This document shows, one piece after another, positions 16,739 to 22,519 of a stretch of DNA of 22,519 nt. This DNA is from DATADD01 sp046262355 (lineage in GTDB: Bacteria > Actinomycetota > CADDZG01 > WHSQ01): the NCBI GenBank assembly GCA_046262355.1, contig JBHEMX010000031.1:1-22519 (forward strand). Direction: 5' to 3'. Every line of letters starts with the position of its first letter. The first letter of the stretch is position 1. Below the pieces are notes generated by a model that was not told the origin of the DNA, did not search any database, and worked only from the letters and a program-made list of their open reading frames with translations. Position numbers and translations under genes: made by a program.

Positions 16739-17104
16739 ATGTATGCAGTGATCCGCGCGGGCGGCAAACAGTTCAAGGTTTCGAAAGGCGATGTCATCGA
16801 CGTCGAGCGCTTCGACGCTCGGGCGGACACCGTCGACTTCACGCCCCTCCTCGTCGTCGAAGACGACGGGACCGCGCGCGCCGGACGCTCCGAGCTCGAC
16901 GGCGCAGCCGTTAGCGCGAAGGTCCGCGGCGAGGTCAAGGGAACCAAGGTCCACGTCTACAAGTACCGCAGCAAGACCGGCTATAGACGTCACACGGGTC
17001 ACCGCCAGAAGTACACGAGCATCGAGATCTCCGACATCACGCTCGGCGGCTCTCGCGCTCGAGGCGGAGCCACAAACCAAGGAGGTGACGGCGATGGCGC
17101 ATAA
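16739..17104 (+). CDS. rplU: 50S ribosomal protein L21
   Basis: This 121-residue large-subunit protein begins MYAVIRAGGKQFKV, the standard L21 N-terminus, and carries the conserved YRSKTGYRRHTGHRQKYT segment that binds 23S rRNA. I chose ATG 16739 because it gives the usual N-terminus and sits eight bases after AAGAGG (16725-16730); an ATG two codons earlier (16733) is too close to that site. After about residue 100 there is a glycine-rich tail extending beyond the core. The last 11 bases overlap rpmA, and the rpmA ribosome site lies inside rplU, so L21 and L27 are made together. Confidence 0.97.
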   Translation: MYAVIRAGGKQFKVSKGDVIDVERFDARADTVDFTPLLVVEDDGTARAGRSELDGAAVSAKVRGEVKGTKVHVYKYRSKTGYRRHTGHRQKYTSIEISDITLGGSRARGGATNQGGDGDGA

Positions 17105-17345
17105 GAAGGGGGCGGCGTCCTCCAAGAACGGACGCGACTCGAAGGCAAAGCGGCTCGGCGTCAAGGTGTACGGCGGTCAGACGACGACGCCGGGCACGAT
17201 CATCGTGCGCCAGCGCGGGACCCATTGGCATCCCGGCCACAACGTCGGTCGCGGCGGCGACGACACCCTGTTCGCTCTGGCTGCGGGCACCGTCAAGTTC
17301 CACCGCTTGCGCGGCCGTCGCGTCGTCAGCATCCTCCACGACTAG
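17094..17345 (+). CDS. rpmA: 50S ribosomal protein L27
   Basis: This 83-residue protein begins MAHKKGAASSKNGRDS, the standard L27 N-terminus that reaches into the peptidyl-transferase centre, without the cleaved leader seen in Firmicutes. The GTIIVRQRGTHWHPG and GGDDTLFAL segments are conserved. The ATG is preceded by a strong GGAGGTGA site at 17081-17088. It overlaps rplU by 11 bases in another frame. A GC-rich hairpin lies 43 bases after its stop. Confidence 0.98.
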   Translation: MAHKKGAASSKNGRDSKAKRLGVKVYGGQTTTPGTIIVRQRGTHWHPGHNVGRGGDDTLFALAAGTVKFHRLRGRRVVSILHD

Positions 17346-17387
17346 TGGTCCCTCGCGTAGGTAGCGCCGGCACCGAGGGCGGTCCCG

Positions 17388-17404
17388 CGCGCCCGCAGGG
17401 CGCG
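17388..17404 (+). terminator. GC hairpin downstream of rpmA
   Basis: CGCGCCC (17388-17394) and GGGCGCG (17398-17404) form a perfect seven-pair stem with a GCA triloop. No T-run follows. It lies in the 196-base rpmA-obg gap and may end or attenuate the ribosomal-protein transcript. The rest of the gap holds a possible 25-codon ORF (17450-17527) without a ribosome site, and nothing else I recognise. Confidence 0.4.
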
Positions 17405-17541
17405 GAGTCGAGCGTGCCCGGAGGTACGTGAGCGACGAGACACACAGCGATGGGTGATGCAGGGGCGCTCGGAGGCGTCGGTGATTTGCGGGGCGGGATT
17501 CTAGCGGCGCACGCTTCCGCCGTCTGAGTTTGTAGCCCTCC

Positions 17542-18840
17542 TTGGCGCGTACGCACGATCCCCGGTCGCCGACGTTCGTCGACGAGGCCCGGATCGTCGC
17601 CCTGGCCGGCGCCGGCGGCAACGGGGCCTTGGCCTTCCGCCGTGAGCCCTACAAGCCGAACGGTGGGCCGGAGGGCGGCGACGGCGGCAACGGCGGAAGC
17701 GTCATCCTGAGGGCGGATCCGTCCGTCGCGACGTTGCTCGAGTGCCGTGACCATCCTCACGTGAAGGCGACTCGCGGAGGGCACGGCGAGGGCGGCCGGC
17801 GTCACGGGGCTCGAGGACGCGATGCGGTGGTGCGCGTTCCTCCCGGGACCCTCGTCTACGACGCCGACGACGGCACCTTGCTCGCCGACCTTGCGGCGGC
17901 CGGCGATGAGTTCGTGGGGGCGCGCGGCGGGCGCGGTGGTCGTGGAAACGCTCGGTTCGCGACCGCCACGCGACGGGCCCCCTCCTTCTCGGAGAAGGGC
18001 GAGCCGGGAGAGGCGCCGACGCTCAGGCTCGAGCTGCGTCTGCTTGCCGACGTGGGACTCGTCGGGTTCCCGAACGCGGGCAAGTCGACGCTGATCGCGC
18101 GCGTTTCGGCGGCTCGTCCCAAGATCGCCGACTACCCCTTCACAACGCTGGTACCCAACCTCGGCGTGGTGCGCCGCGGCGATCGCTCTTTCGTCATGGC
18201 CGACATCCCCGGGCTCATCCCGGGCGCGCACTCGGGCAAAGGGTTGGGGGACCGCTTCCTGCGGCACGTGAGCCGTGCAGCCGTGCTCCTGTTCGTGGTT
18301 GATCTCGGCGCACCCGATCGCGATCCCGTAGCAGACGTGCGGCTGTTGCGCGCGGAGTTGGAAGGGTTCGATCCTGCTCTCGCTGCGAGACCTTCGATGA
18401 TCGCGGTCAACAAGGTGGACGCTCATCGTGAGCGTCTCTCGCTCGTCGCCGAACGGATCCCGGATGCCGCCGCCATCTCGGCCGTAACCGGCGAAGGCGT
18501 CGACGAGCTCATCGGGCTCCTCTTCGACAAGGTCGCCGGCGCCCACGCGGAGGTGCCCGAGCCGGTCGGGTACGTCCGCCACGTCGTGCGCGAGGATCCG
18601 ATCCGAGTGCGACGTGACCGTGATGGCGCCTGGCGCGTGCGAGGCCGGCGCGCCGAGGTGGCGGTCGCGGTGACCGACATGGACAACGAGGAGGCGGTGG
18701 AGCGCCTGCAGCGCCGCCTGCTTGCGATGGGCGTCGAGCGAGCGCTCGGCGAAGCGGGGGCGCGCGCCGGCGACGAGGTCCGGATCGGGGAGACTTCGTT
18801 CGATTTCGAGCCGGAGCCCGGCGCCGCCCAAGATGACTGA
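17542..18840 (+). CDS. obg: GTPase Obg, ribosome-assembly and stress GTPase
   Basis: This 432-residue GTPase associates with the 50S subunit and links ribosome maturation to growth control. A glycine-rich Obg domain (about residues 10-165) contains FVDEARIVALAGAGGNG and PEGGDGGNGGSV. The G domain shows G1 GFPNAGKS at 175-182, G3 DIPG at 221-224 and G4 NKVD at 290-293. A C-terminal OCT domain (about 340-420) is of the actinobacterial type. The start is TTG 17542, the only in-frame start between an upstream stop at 17533-17535 and the conserved core; it lacks a ribosome site. In many Actinobacteria obg is followed by proB and proA, but here nadD comes next. Confidence 0.95.
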   Translation: MARTHDPRSPTFVDEARIVALAGAGGNGALAFRREPYKPNGGPEGGDGGNGGSVILRADPSVATLLECRDHPHVKATRGGHGEGGRRHGARGRDAVVRVPPGTLVYDADDGTLLADLAAAGDEFVGARGGRGGRGNARFATATRRAPSFSEKGEPGEAPTLRLELRLLADVGLVGFPNAGKSTLIARVSAARPKIADYPFTTLVPNLGVVRRGDRSFVMADIPGLIPGAHSGKGLGDRFLRHVSRAAVLLFVVDLGAPDRDPVADVRLLRAELEGFDPALAARPSMIAVNKVDAHRERLSLVAERIPDAAAISAVTGEGVDELIGLLFDKVAGAHAEVPEPVGYVRHVVREDPIRVRRDRDGAWRVRGRRAEVAVAVTDMDNEEAVERLQRRLLAMGVERALGEAGARAGDEVRIGETSFDFEPEPGAAQDD

Positions 18841-18852
18841 GCCGGTCGCCGC

Positions 18853-18884
18853 CGCTTTTCCGCCCTATCGGCACGCTTTTCCGC
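18853..18884. repeat. 11-bp direct repeat with 21-bp period before nadD
   Basis: CGCTTTTCCGC occurs at 18853-18863 and again at 18874-18884, with no mismatch and a 21-base period, equal to two turns of B-DNA. The pair fills most of the 56-base obg-nadD gap and ends 12 bases before the nadD start. The arrangement suits a protein bound to one face of the DNA upstream of nadD, but no known regulator can be named from it. Confidence 0.75.
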
Positions 18885-18896
18885 TTAGGTAGAGAC

Positions 18897-19514
18897 GTGG
18901 AGACCACTCTCGAGAGTCCGGCGCGCCTCGGTGTGATGGGCGGGACCTTCGATCCGATACACGTCGGCCATCTCGTCGCGGCCTCGGAGGTCCTGTTCCG
19001 CTTCCGCCTCGACCTCGTCCTCTTCGTCCCCACGGGGCAGCCATGGCAGAAGCAGAGCTACTCGGCGGCCGAGGATCGGTATCTCATGACCGTGTTGGGG
19101 ATAGCGTCGAACACGCGCTTCGCGGCATCGCGCATGGAGATCGATCGTCGCGGCCCCACCTACACCGCCGACACGATGGAGGCTCTGCGCGATTTCCACG
19201 GCGAGGACGTCGAGCTGTTCTTCATCGCCGGAGCGGACGCGGCGATGCATCTGAGCACGTGGAGGAAGATCGCTCGACTTGCCGAGCTTGCAGAAGTGAT
19301 CGCCGTGACGAGACCCGGCTTCCGATTGGAACGTGTCGAGGCCGGTCCCGCGATGCCCGAGGTTCACGTCCTCGATATGCCCGCCATCGGTGTGTCCTCG
19401 AGTGAGATACGGGAGCGCGTGGCAACGGGACAACCGATCGAGTACATGGTGCCCGACGAGGTCGCACGTTACATCCGCAAGAACGGACTCTACGTCGGAG
19501 ATGCACGCTGGTGA
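18897..19514 (+). CDS. nadD: Nicotinate-nucleotide adenylyltransferase
   Basis: This 205-residue enzyme makes deamido-NAD from nicotinate mononucleotide and ATP, the committed joining step of NAD synthesis. The nucleotidyltransferase motif GGTFDPIHVGH is at residues 15-25, the W-x2-S-type and FIAGADA segments are in the middle, and the C-terminal GVSSSEIRERV matches the family's ISSTxIR motif. GTG 18897 follows AGGTAGAG at 18887-18894, a moderate ribosome site. A phased direct repeat lies immediately upstream. The stop overlaps the next gene's ATG (TGATG), in the usual nadD-LCP-rsfS order. Confidence 0.96.
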   Translation: METTLESPARLGVMGGTFDPIHVGHLVAASEVLFRFRLDLVLFVPTGQPWQKQSYSAAEDRYLMTVLGIASNTRFAASRMEIDRRGPTYTADTMEALRDFHGEDVELFFIAGADAAMHLSTWRKIARLAELAEVIAVTRPGFRLERVEAGPAMPEVHVLDMPAIGVSSSEIRERVATGQPIEYMVPDEVARYIRKNGLYVGDARW

Positions 19515-20760
19515 TGTCGCGCAGCGACGACGATCGACGCGGGCTTGCGCGCGCGGCGCCGGGTGCGCGGAAGCGGGCGACGAGGCGCGGCACGGCGGCG
19601 GCCATCGTTGCGTCGGTTGTGGCGGTGGCGGCCCTGAGCGGCGCCGTTATCGTGAACCTGTCGAGCGATGGCCCTCCCGAGAAGGCGCCCGCTCCCCCAC
19701 AGAGCCCGATCTCCGGCGAGGGGATGACGTTTCCTCCACGCTTGTGTTCGGAACGCGCGAGGACGATGTCGGCCGGCTCCGCGTCGTGTGGGCGACGGTC
19801 GTGGCCCACGATCCCATCGCCGAGCGCGGTGCCGTGATCTACCTTCCGGCTCACACCGCGGTCGAGATACCCGGGCGCGGCCTTCAGGGTCTCAGCGACG
19901 CGTACTCATCCGGAGGCGCATCGCTGCTGCTCGTGAGCGTGGAGAACCTGCTGAACATGAGCATCGACCACTACCTGGGGCTCTCGCAGGCCGATGCTCG
20001 CCTCATCTTCAAGTCCACCGGTCCGATGTCGGTCGACGTCCCCGCAGAGGTCCGGGTGCCCGCCGGTCCCAACCGGGCCCGTCTGATCTTCACGCAGGGG
20101 CTCCAGCGACTGCCGGCAGCGTCGCTAGTGAGCCTGCTCTATGTCATCGGGCTCGGCGGCGACGACGCAGAGCTCGCAAGCCGGCACCTCGCCTTCTGGG
20201 ACGCGCTCTTCGAGTCGTTCCAGAGCGACCCCGCTGCGCTGCAGGACGCGATCGAGCGCGCCGACGGGGCGGTCGCGGACTCCGACGCGCGTCCCGCCGA
20301 GATCGGCCGTCTGTTCGCGTCGCTCACCGCCGTGCGTCACGAAGAACGGATGCTCGGCGTTCTTCCGGTGACCCAGGTGGGCGCGGGCGGAGAGGAGCTC
20401 TACGAGGTCGACGACGCCGAGGCGGCGCGCTTCCTGGCGTCGCTCGTAGGGGAGGTCGCGCGGCCGGAGGATGAGAGCCGGGTCCAGATCCTCAACGGCA
20501 ACGGCGTCCCGGGCATCGGTGAGAGGGTCGGGCAGAGGCTCGTGGGACACGGCTTCCGGGTCGTGCTCTCGGCCAACGCGCGGCGCCTCAACTACGAGAC
20601 GACCTTGATCATCGCCTACGAGTCGACGCCCGAAGCGCTGGCCGAAGCGGAGCGGGCAAGGGAGCTGCTGGGCGTCGGGCAGGTGCAGGTCGCGGCGCAA
20701 TCGCAGGGTATCGTGAACCTGACGGTCGTGATTGGAAGAGATTTCCTACGAAAGGACTGA
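19514..20760 (+). pseudogene. LCP/LytR_C-type membrane protein with one-base frameshift
   Basis: Two frames together encode one protein. From ATG 19514 (or GTG 19511) the first frame gives a basic cytoplasmic tail, a transmembrane helix at about residues 27-48 and a proline-rich linker, then runs into non-coding sequence to 19837. The second frame, from about 19732 to 20760, gives a degenerate LytR-CpsA-Psr domain (ENLLNMSIDHYLGL, PMSVDVP) and a C-terminal LytR_C domain (VQILNGNGVPGIGERV). Adding one T to the TTT at 19730-19732 joins them into a 415-residue protein. High G/C at third positions switches frame at the same place. The SxPRDT-type arginine of catalytic LCP proteins is alanine here (YLPAHT). 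The rsfS start overlaps its end. A sequencing error or true mutation is more likely than programmed slippage. A caller ignoring the break might start at ATG 19501. Confidence 0.8.
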
Positions 20761-21152
20761 TGTCCACGACGAGTGACCTGGTCCTGGAGGCGGCCCGGGC
20801 GGCAGCCGACAAGAAGGCGGAGCGGCTCGTGGCGCTCGACGTATCCTCGCTGCTCGTCATCACCGACATCTTCCTGATCTGCAGCGGCAACAGCGAGCGC
20901 CAGGTGCATACGATCGCCGACGAGATCGAGCGGCGCTTGCTGGAGGTTCGCAGGATCAAGCCCGCGCGTCGTGAGGGCGAGCGCGAGAGCCACTGGGTGG
21001 TGCTGGACTATATCGACTTCGTGGTCCACGTGTTCCTCAAGGAGGAGCGCGACTACTACGACCTCGAACGGCTGTGGTCGGATGCCCCCAGGTTCTCCTT
21101 GGAGGAGCAGTGGGAGGAACGAGATGAGCCAGCCACGGCGGAGGCGACGTAG
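20760..21152 (+). CDS. rsfS: Ribosomal silencing factor RsfS
   Basis: This 130-residue protein of the RsfS/Iojap family binds L14 on the 50S subunit and blocks joining with the 30S, reducing translation in starvation. The landmarks DVSSLLVITDIFLICSGNSERQV (about residues 27-49), then WVVLDYIDFVVHVF and YYDLERLW, are all present. The ATG overlaps the preceding stop (TGATG) and follows AAAGGA at 20751-20756. An acidic 20-residue tail extends beyond the core and contains the start of the next gene in another frame, a 29-base overlap. Confidence 0.96.
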   Translation: MSTTSDLVLEAARAAADKKAERLVALDVSSLLVITDIFLICSGNSERQVHTIADEIERRLLEVRRIKPARREGERESHWVVLDYIDFVVHVFLKEERDYYDLERLWSDAPRFSLEEQWEERDEPATAEAT

Positions 21153-21681
21153 GCGCCGTCGACCTGCGGCGGCCCCGGAGGGGTCGAGCGAGCAGCAGCA
21201 GCCGAAGGCGCGGGAGAGTTCGACGACCGCCGACGGCGTGCGGCGGTCGCGTCGGCGGCGCAGGGGACGCTCGTCTCACAAGAGCGCCGAGGCGGCATCT
21301 CCGAGGTCGTCGGAGGACCTCGTTAGGGGGCTCGGGCGCGGGCCGCGGGTGGCCACGACGATCGAGCCCGACGGCCGCACGCTCGAGGGAGTGATCGGTG
21401 AGTTGCAGTCGGTCTGGGGCGTGCCACAGCATCCGCAGGAGTACCGCATAACCCTCAAGGTCGCCGAGGAGCGCGAAGCGCGCGGCGAGCGGGTGCACGC
21501 GCTCGAGGAGGTCAAGGAGGATCCGCTCCCGGCGGAGTCCAATGGACATTCCCGCCGCGAGAAGGCGCCGGCCGCTCCTCGCATCGGCGCCGCGGCGACG
21601 GACACGTCCTCCGAGGAGGCCACGCCGGCGCGCCGTAAGCGCTCGAGGCGCCGCCGCCGCAAGGGCTCGGGAGGAGTCTAA
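21124..21681 (+). CDS. Arginine-rich protein of unknown function overlapping rsfS
   Basis: This 185-residue protein matches no family I recognise. It has three strongly basic blocks: nine consecutive arginines at residues 5-13, an arginine block at 40-49 and another at 170-180. Between them, residues 62-135 form a more ordinary core with mixed hydrophobic and charged residues (VIGELQSVWGVP, YRITLKVAEE). The ATG is preceded by GGGAGG at 21112-21117 with a six-base spacer, an excellent ribosome site inside rsfS, which strongly supports translation. The basic blocks suggest RNA or ribosome binding, fitting its neighbour RsfS, but this is inference. Low-complexity tails make homology searches unreliable unless only the core is used. 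Confidence 0.72.
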   Translation: MSQPRRRRRRRRRPAAAPEGSSEQQQPKARESSTTADGVRRSRRRRRGRSSHKSAEAASPRSSEDLVRGLGRGPRVATTIEPDGRTLEGVIGELQSVWGVPQHPQEYRITLKVAEEREARGERVHALEEVKEDPLPAESNGHSRREKAPAAPRIGAAATDTSSEEATPARRKRSRRRRRKGSGGV

Positions 21682-21787
21682 GCCGCCGCCCGCGTCCCTG
21701 GGGGCTCCGGGGACTCCCGGGATGCAGCCGCGTGCACGGGAGGTTCAACCTGATCGCGGGGCGCGACCCGACCTTTGTGCCCCTGCA

Positions 21788-21829
21788 GTCGCTGAGCGAC
21801 GGTGGAGGGCTCTTGGTCGCTCCAGCGAC
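21788..21829. repeat. Tandem pair of GTCGCT/AGCGAC dyads
   Basis: Two copies of the same dyad lie between the arginine-rich gene and tRNA-Ala: GTCGCT-G-AGCGAC at 21788-21800 and GTCGCT-CC-AGCGAC at 21816-21829. The arms can also pair between copies (GAGCGAC 21794-21800 with GTCGCTC 21816-21822), giving alternative hairpins. They may end the rsfS operon or bind a regulator. A further 5-6-pair hairpin with a four-base loop lies at 21706-21721. No T-run follows any of these. Confidence 0.65.
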
Positions 21830-21865
21830 TCACCGCCTCGGCCGCGGGGCCTGCCACGACTCTGC

Positions 21866-21874
21866 TGCTAGCAT
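21866..21874 (+). promoter_or_regulatory. Extended -10 candidate for tRNA-Ala
   Basis: TGCTAGCAT fits TGn followed by TANNNT, ending 13 bases before the tRNA 5' end, so transcription would start about six bases upstream of the mature tRNA. No -35 is recognisable. Confidence 0.5.
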
Positions 21875-21886
21875 CGATCTCTCGCT

Positions 21887-21959
21887 GGGCCCGTAGCTCA
21901 ACTGGTAGAGCGCCGCCATGGCATGGCGGAGGTCGTCGGTTCGACTCCGATCGGGTCCA
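21887..21959 (+). tRNA. tRNA-Ala(GGC)
   Basis: The 73-base sequence folds fully: acceptor GGGCCCG/CGGGTCC with discriminator A, D stem GCTC/GAGC, anticodon stem CCGCC/GGCGG, loop ATGGCAT with anticodon GGC (alanine, GCC/GCT), and T stem GTCGG/CCGAT. The G3:T70 wobble is the classic alanine identity element. The A32-T38 pair flanking the anticodon loop is also known from E. coli tRNA-Ala(GGC), where it tunes decoding accuracy. No 3' CCA is encoded. Base composition drops downstream of it. Confidence 0.97.
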
Positions 21960-21978
21960 CTCAGACGCGTTACTGTTG

Positions 21979-21995
21979 CTCCCACCTTGGGAGGG
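21979..21995 (+). promoter_or_regulatory. Hairpin covering the ribosome site of the last gene
   Basis: CTCCCA (21979-21984) and TGGGAG (21988-21993) form a six-pair stem with a CCT loop. The 3' arm overlaps the GGAGGG ribosome site (21990-21995) of the gene that starts at 21999, so the site would be partly hidden when folded. This could be RNA-level control or chance complementarity to a Shine-Dalgarno sequence. Confidence 0.4.
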
Positions 21996-21998
21996 AAC

Positions 21999-22397
21999 GT
22001 GGCCGAGCATCCGAACGTCGCTCGATGCAGGGAGATCTACGAGATCTTCGAGCATGGCAATATGGAGCAGGTCCGGGCGCTACTCGCCGATGAGATCGTC
22101 TGGACGGCACCGGGTCGCGGAAAGTTCGCGGGACCAAAGCATGGTCCCGACGAGGTCTTCAGGTTCTTCGAGCAGGTCGGCTGGGAAACCAGTTCGGCAA
22201 TGTTCAGCATCAAACTGCAGGATGTGGTGGCCGATGACACCCACATGGTCGCAGTGGTTCATTACCATCATGAGTTGGGTGACAAAGTATTCGACCAAGA
22301 TGGAATCGAGATCCTTACGCTGAATAGCAAGGGCCTGATCGACAGTTTTTCGGCCTTCATTCGGGATAGCGCTGCGTTCGATGAATTCTTCGGCTGA
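21999..22397 (+). CDS. SnoaL/NTF2-like small protein
   Basis: This 132-residue protein resembles the SnoaL-like branch of the NTF2 fold: an N-terminal helix (CREIYEIFEHGNMEQVRALLADEIVW), a GPDEVFRFFEQV helix and alternating beta strands ending in a short C-terminal helix. Such proteins include isomerases, lyases and ligand-binding proteins, so no substrate can be given. I chose GTG 21999, four bases after AGG in the GGAGGG site; the open frame extends back to 21918 but overlaps tRNA-Ala. Third positions are clearly less G/C-rich than in the rest of the window, suggesting transfer or a different origin. It stands alone, 40 bases after the tRNA. Confidence 0.8.
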   Translation: MAEHPNVARCREIYEIFEHGNMEQVRALLADEIVWTAPGRGKFAGPKHGPDEVFRFFEQVGWETSSAMFSIKLQDVVADDTHMVAVVHYHHELGDKVFDQDGIEILTLNSKGLIDSFSAFIRDSAAFDEFFG

Positions 22398-22519
22398 GGC
22401 CGTCGTGTGACTTTCGGGCCTGTTACTCCTCGGCGACCAAAGCCAGTTCGCGACGCGGTGATCGGATCAAGCAAGAATCGTAGCGGGCACGACTTGAACT
22501 CATCCTGTCCGAATCGATG
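22398..22519. other. Right-edge non-coding stretch
   Basis: The last 122 bases hold no supported gene, RNA or repeat. A weak five-pair stem, AGGCC/GGCCT (22397-22421), just after the last gene could be a poor terminator. Any gene that begins here cannot be judged because the window ends. Confidence 0.4.

Noticed and set aside
18841..18896. Missing proB and proA between obg and nadD as evidence of proline auxotrophy.
   Set aside because: The genes may lie elsewhere in the genome. Their absence from this window says nothing about the pathway.
19725..19742. Programmed -1 ribosomal frameshifting in the LCP gene.
   Set aside because: The shift region (codons ACG TTT CCT) is not a slippery heptamer and I see no obvious downstream pseudoknot. 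A missing base is simpler.
22397..22421. Terminator after the SnoaL-like gene.
   Set aside because: The stem has only five pairs, the loop is long and no T-run follows.
1..22519. CRISPR array, insertion sequence, prophage or toxin-antitoxin genes.
   Set aside because: I found no repeat-spacer series, transposase, integrase, terminal repeats or phage genes. All larger frames are accounted for by housekeeping families.
22480..22519. Possible minus-strand tRNA fragment at the right edge.
   Set aside because: The sequence lacks a proper T-loop (TTCGA/TCGAA) and paired stems.

Overview
The window is GC-rich, with G or C at nearly every third codon position. Many genes start with GTG (clpX, the DUF3352 gene, valS, ndk, mreD, rng, nadD and the last gene) and one with TTG (obg). 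Gene content and order match the core housekeeping block of Actinomycetota: two tRNA genes, then tig-clpP-clpX-valS-folC-ndk-mreBCD-PBP2-rodA-rng-rplU-rpmA-obg-nadD-LCP-rsfS. There is one clpP, where many high-GC Actinobacteria have two, no proB/proA between obg and nadD, and a DUF3352 gene between clpX and valS. I infer a deep-branching or uncultured actinobacterium; the lineage cannot be fixed from the sequence alone.

Region by region. Positions 1-352 (minus strand) hold tRNA-Pro(TGG), a small predicted two-helix membrane protein whose GTG begins one base after the tRNA, and the 5' half of tRNA-Gly(TCC), cut by the window edge. Positions 353-625 are a divergent intergenic region dominated by a long imperfect inverted repeat (424-508). 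Positions 626-3940 encode protein folding and quality control (trigger factor, ClpP, ClpX). Positions 3978-9376 hold a DUF3352 membrane-anchored protein, valyl-tRNA synthetase, folylpolyglutamate synthase and nucleoside diphosphate kinase. Positions 9440-15255 are the rod-shape and elongasome cluster (MreB, MreC, MreD, class B PBP2, RodA). Positions 15252-18840 are RNA and ribosome functions (RNase E/G, L21, L27, Obg). Positions 18897-21681 are nadD, an LCP/LytR_C protein broken by a single-base frameshift, rsfS, and a very arginine-rich small protein. Positions 21887-22397 are tRNA-Ala(GGC) and an NTF2/SnoaL-like gene with clearly lower GC.

Most neighbouring genes are translationally coupled by 1-29 base overlaps, so the block probably works as a few long operons linking protein quality control, cell-wall elongation and ribosome assembly. 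mreB has its own leader, and a good extended -10 lies before rplU.

Most of the window is ordinary conserved machinery, and I do not see a complete undescribed defence or mobile system. The points most worth a second look are the tRNA-abutting small membrane ORF, the frameshifted LCP gene lacking the usual catalytic arginine, the poly-arginine protein overlapping rsfS, the 21-bp-phased direct repeat before nadD, the long inverted repeat before tig, and the composition change next to tRNA-Ala. No stretch longer than 300 bases lacks a gene.
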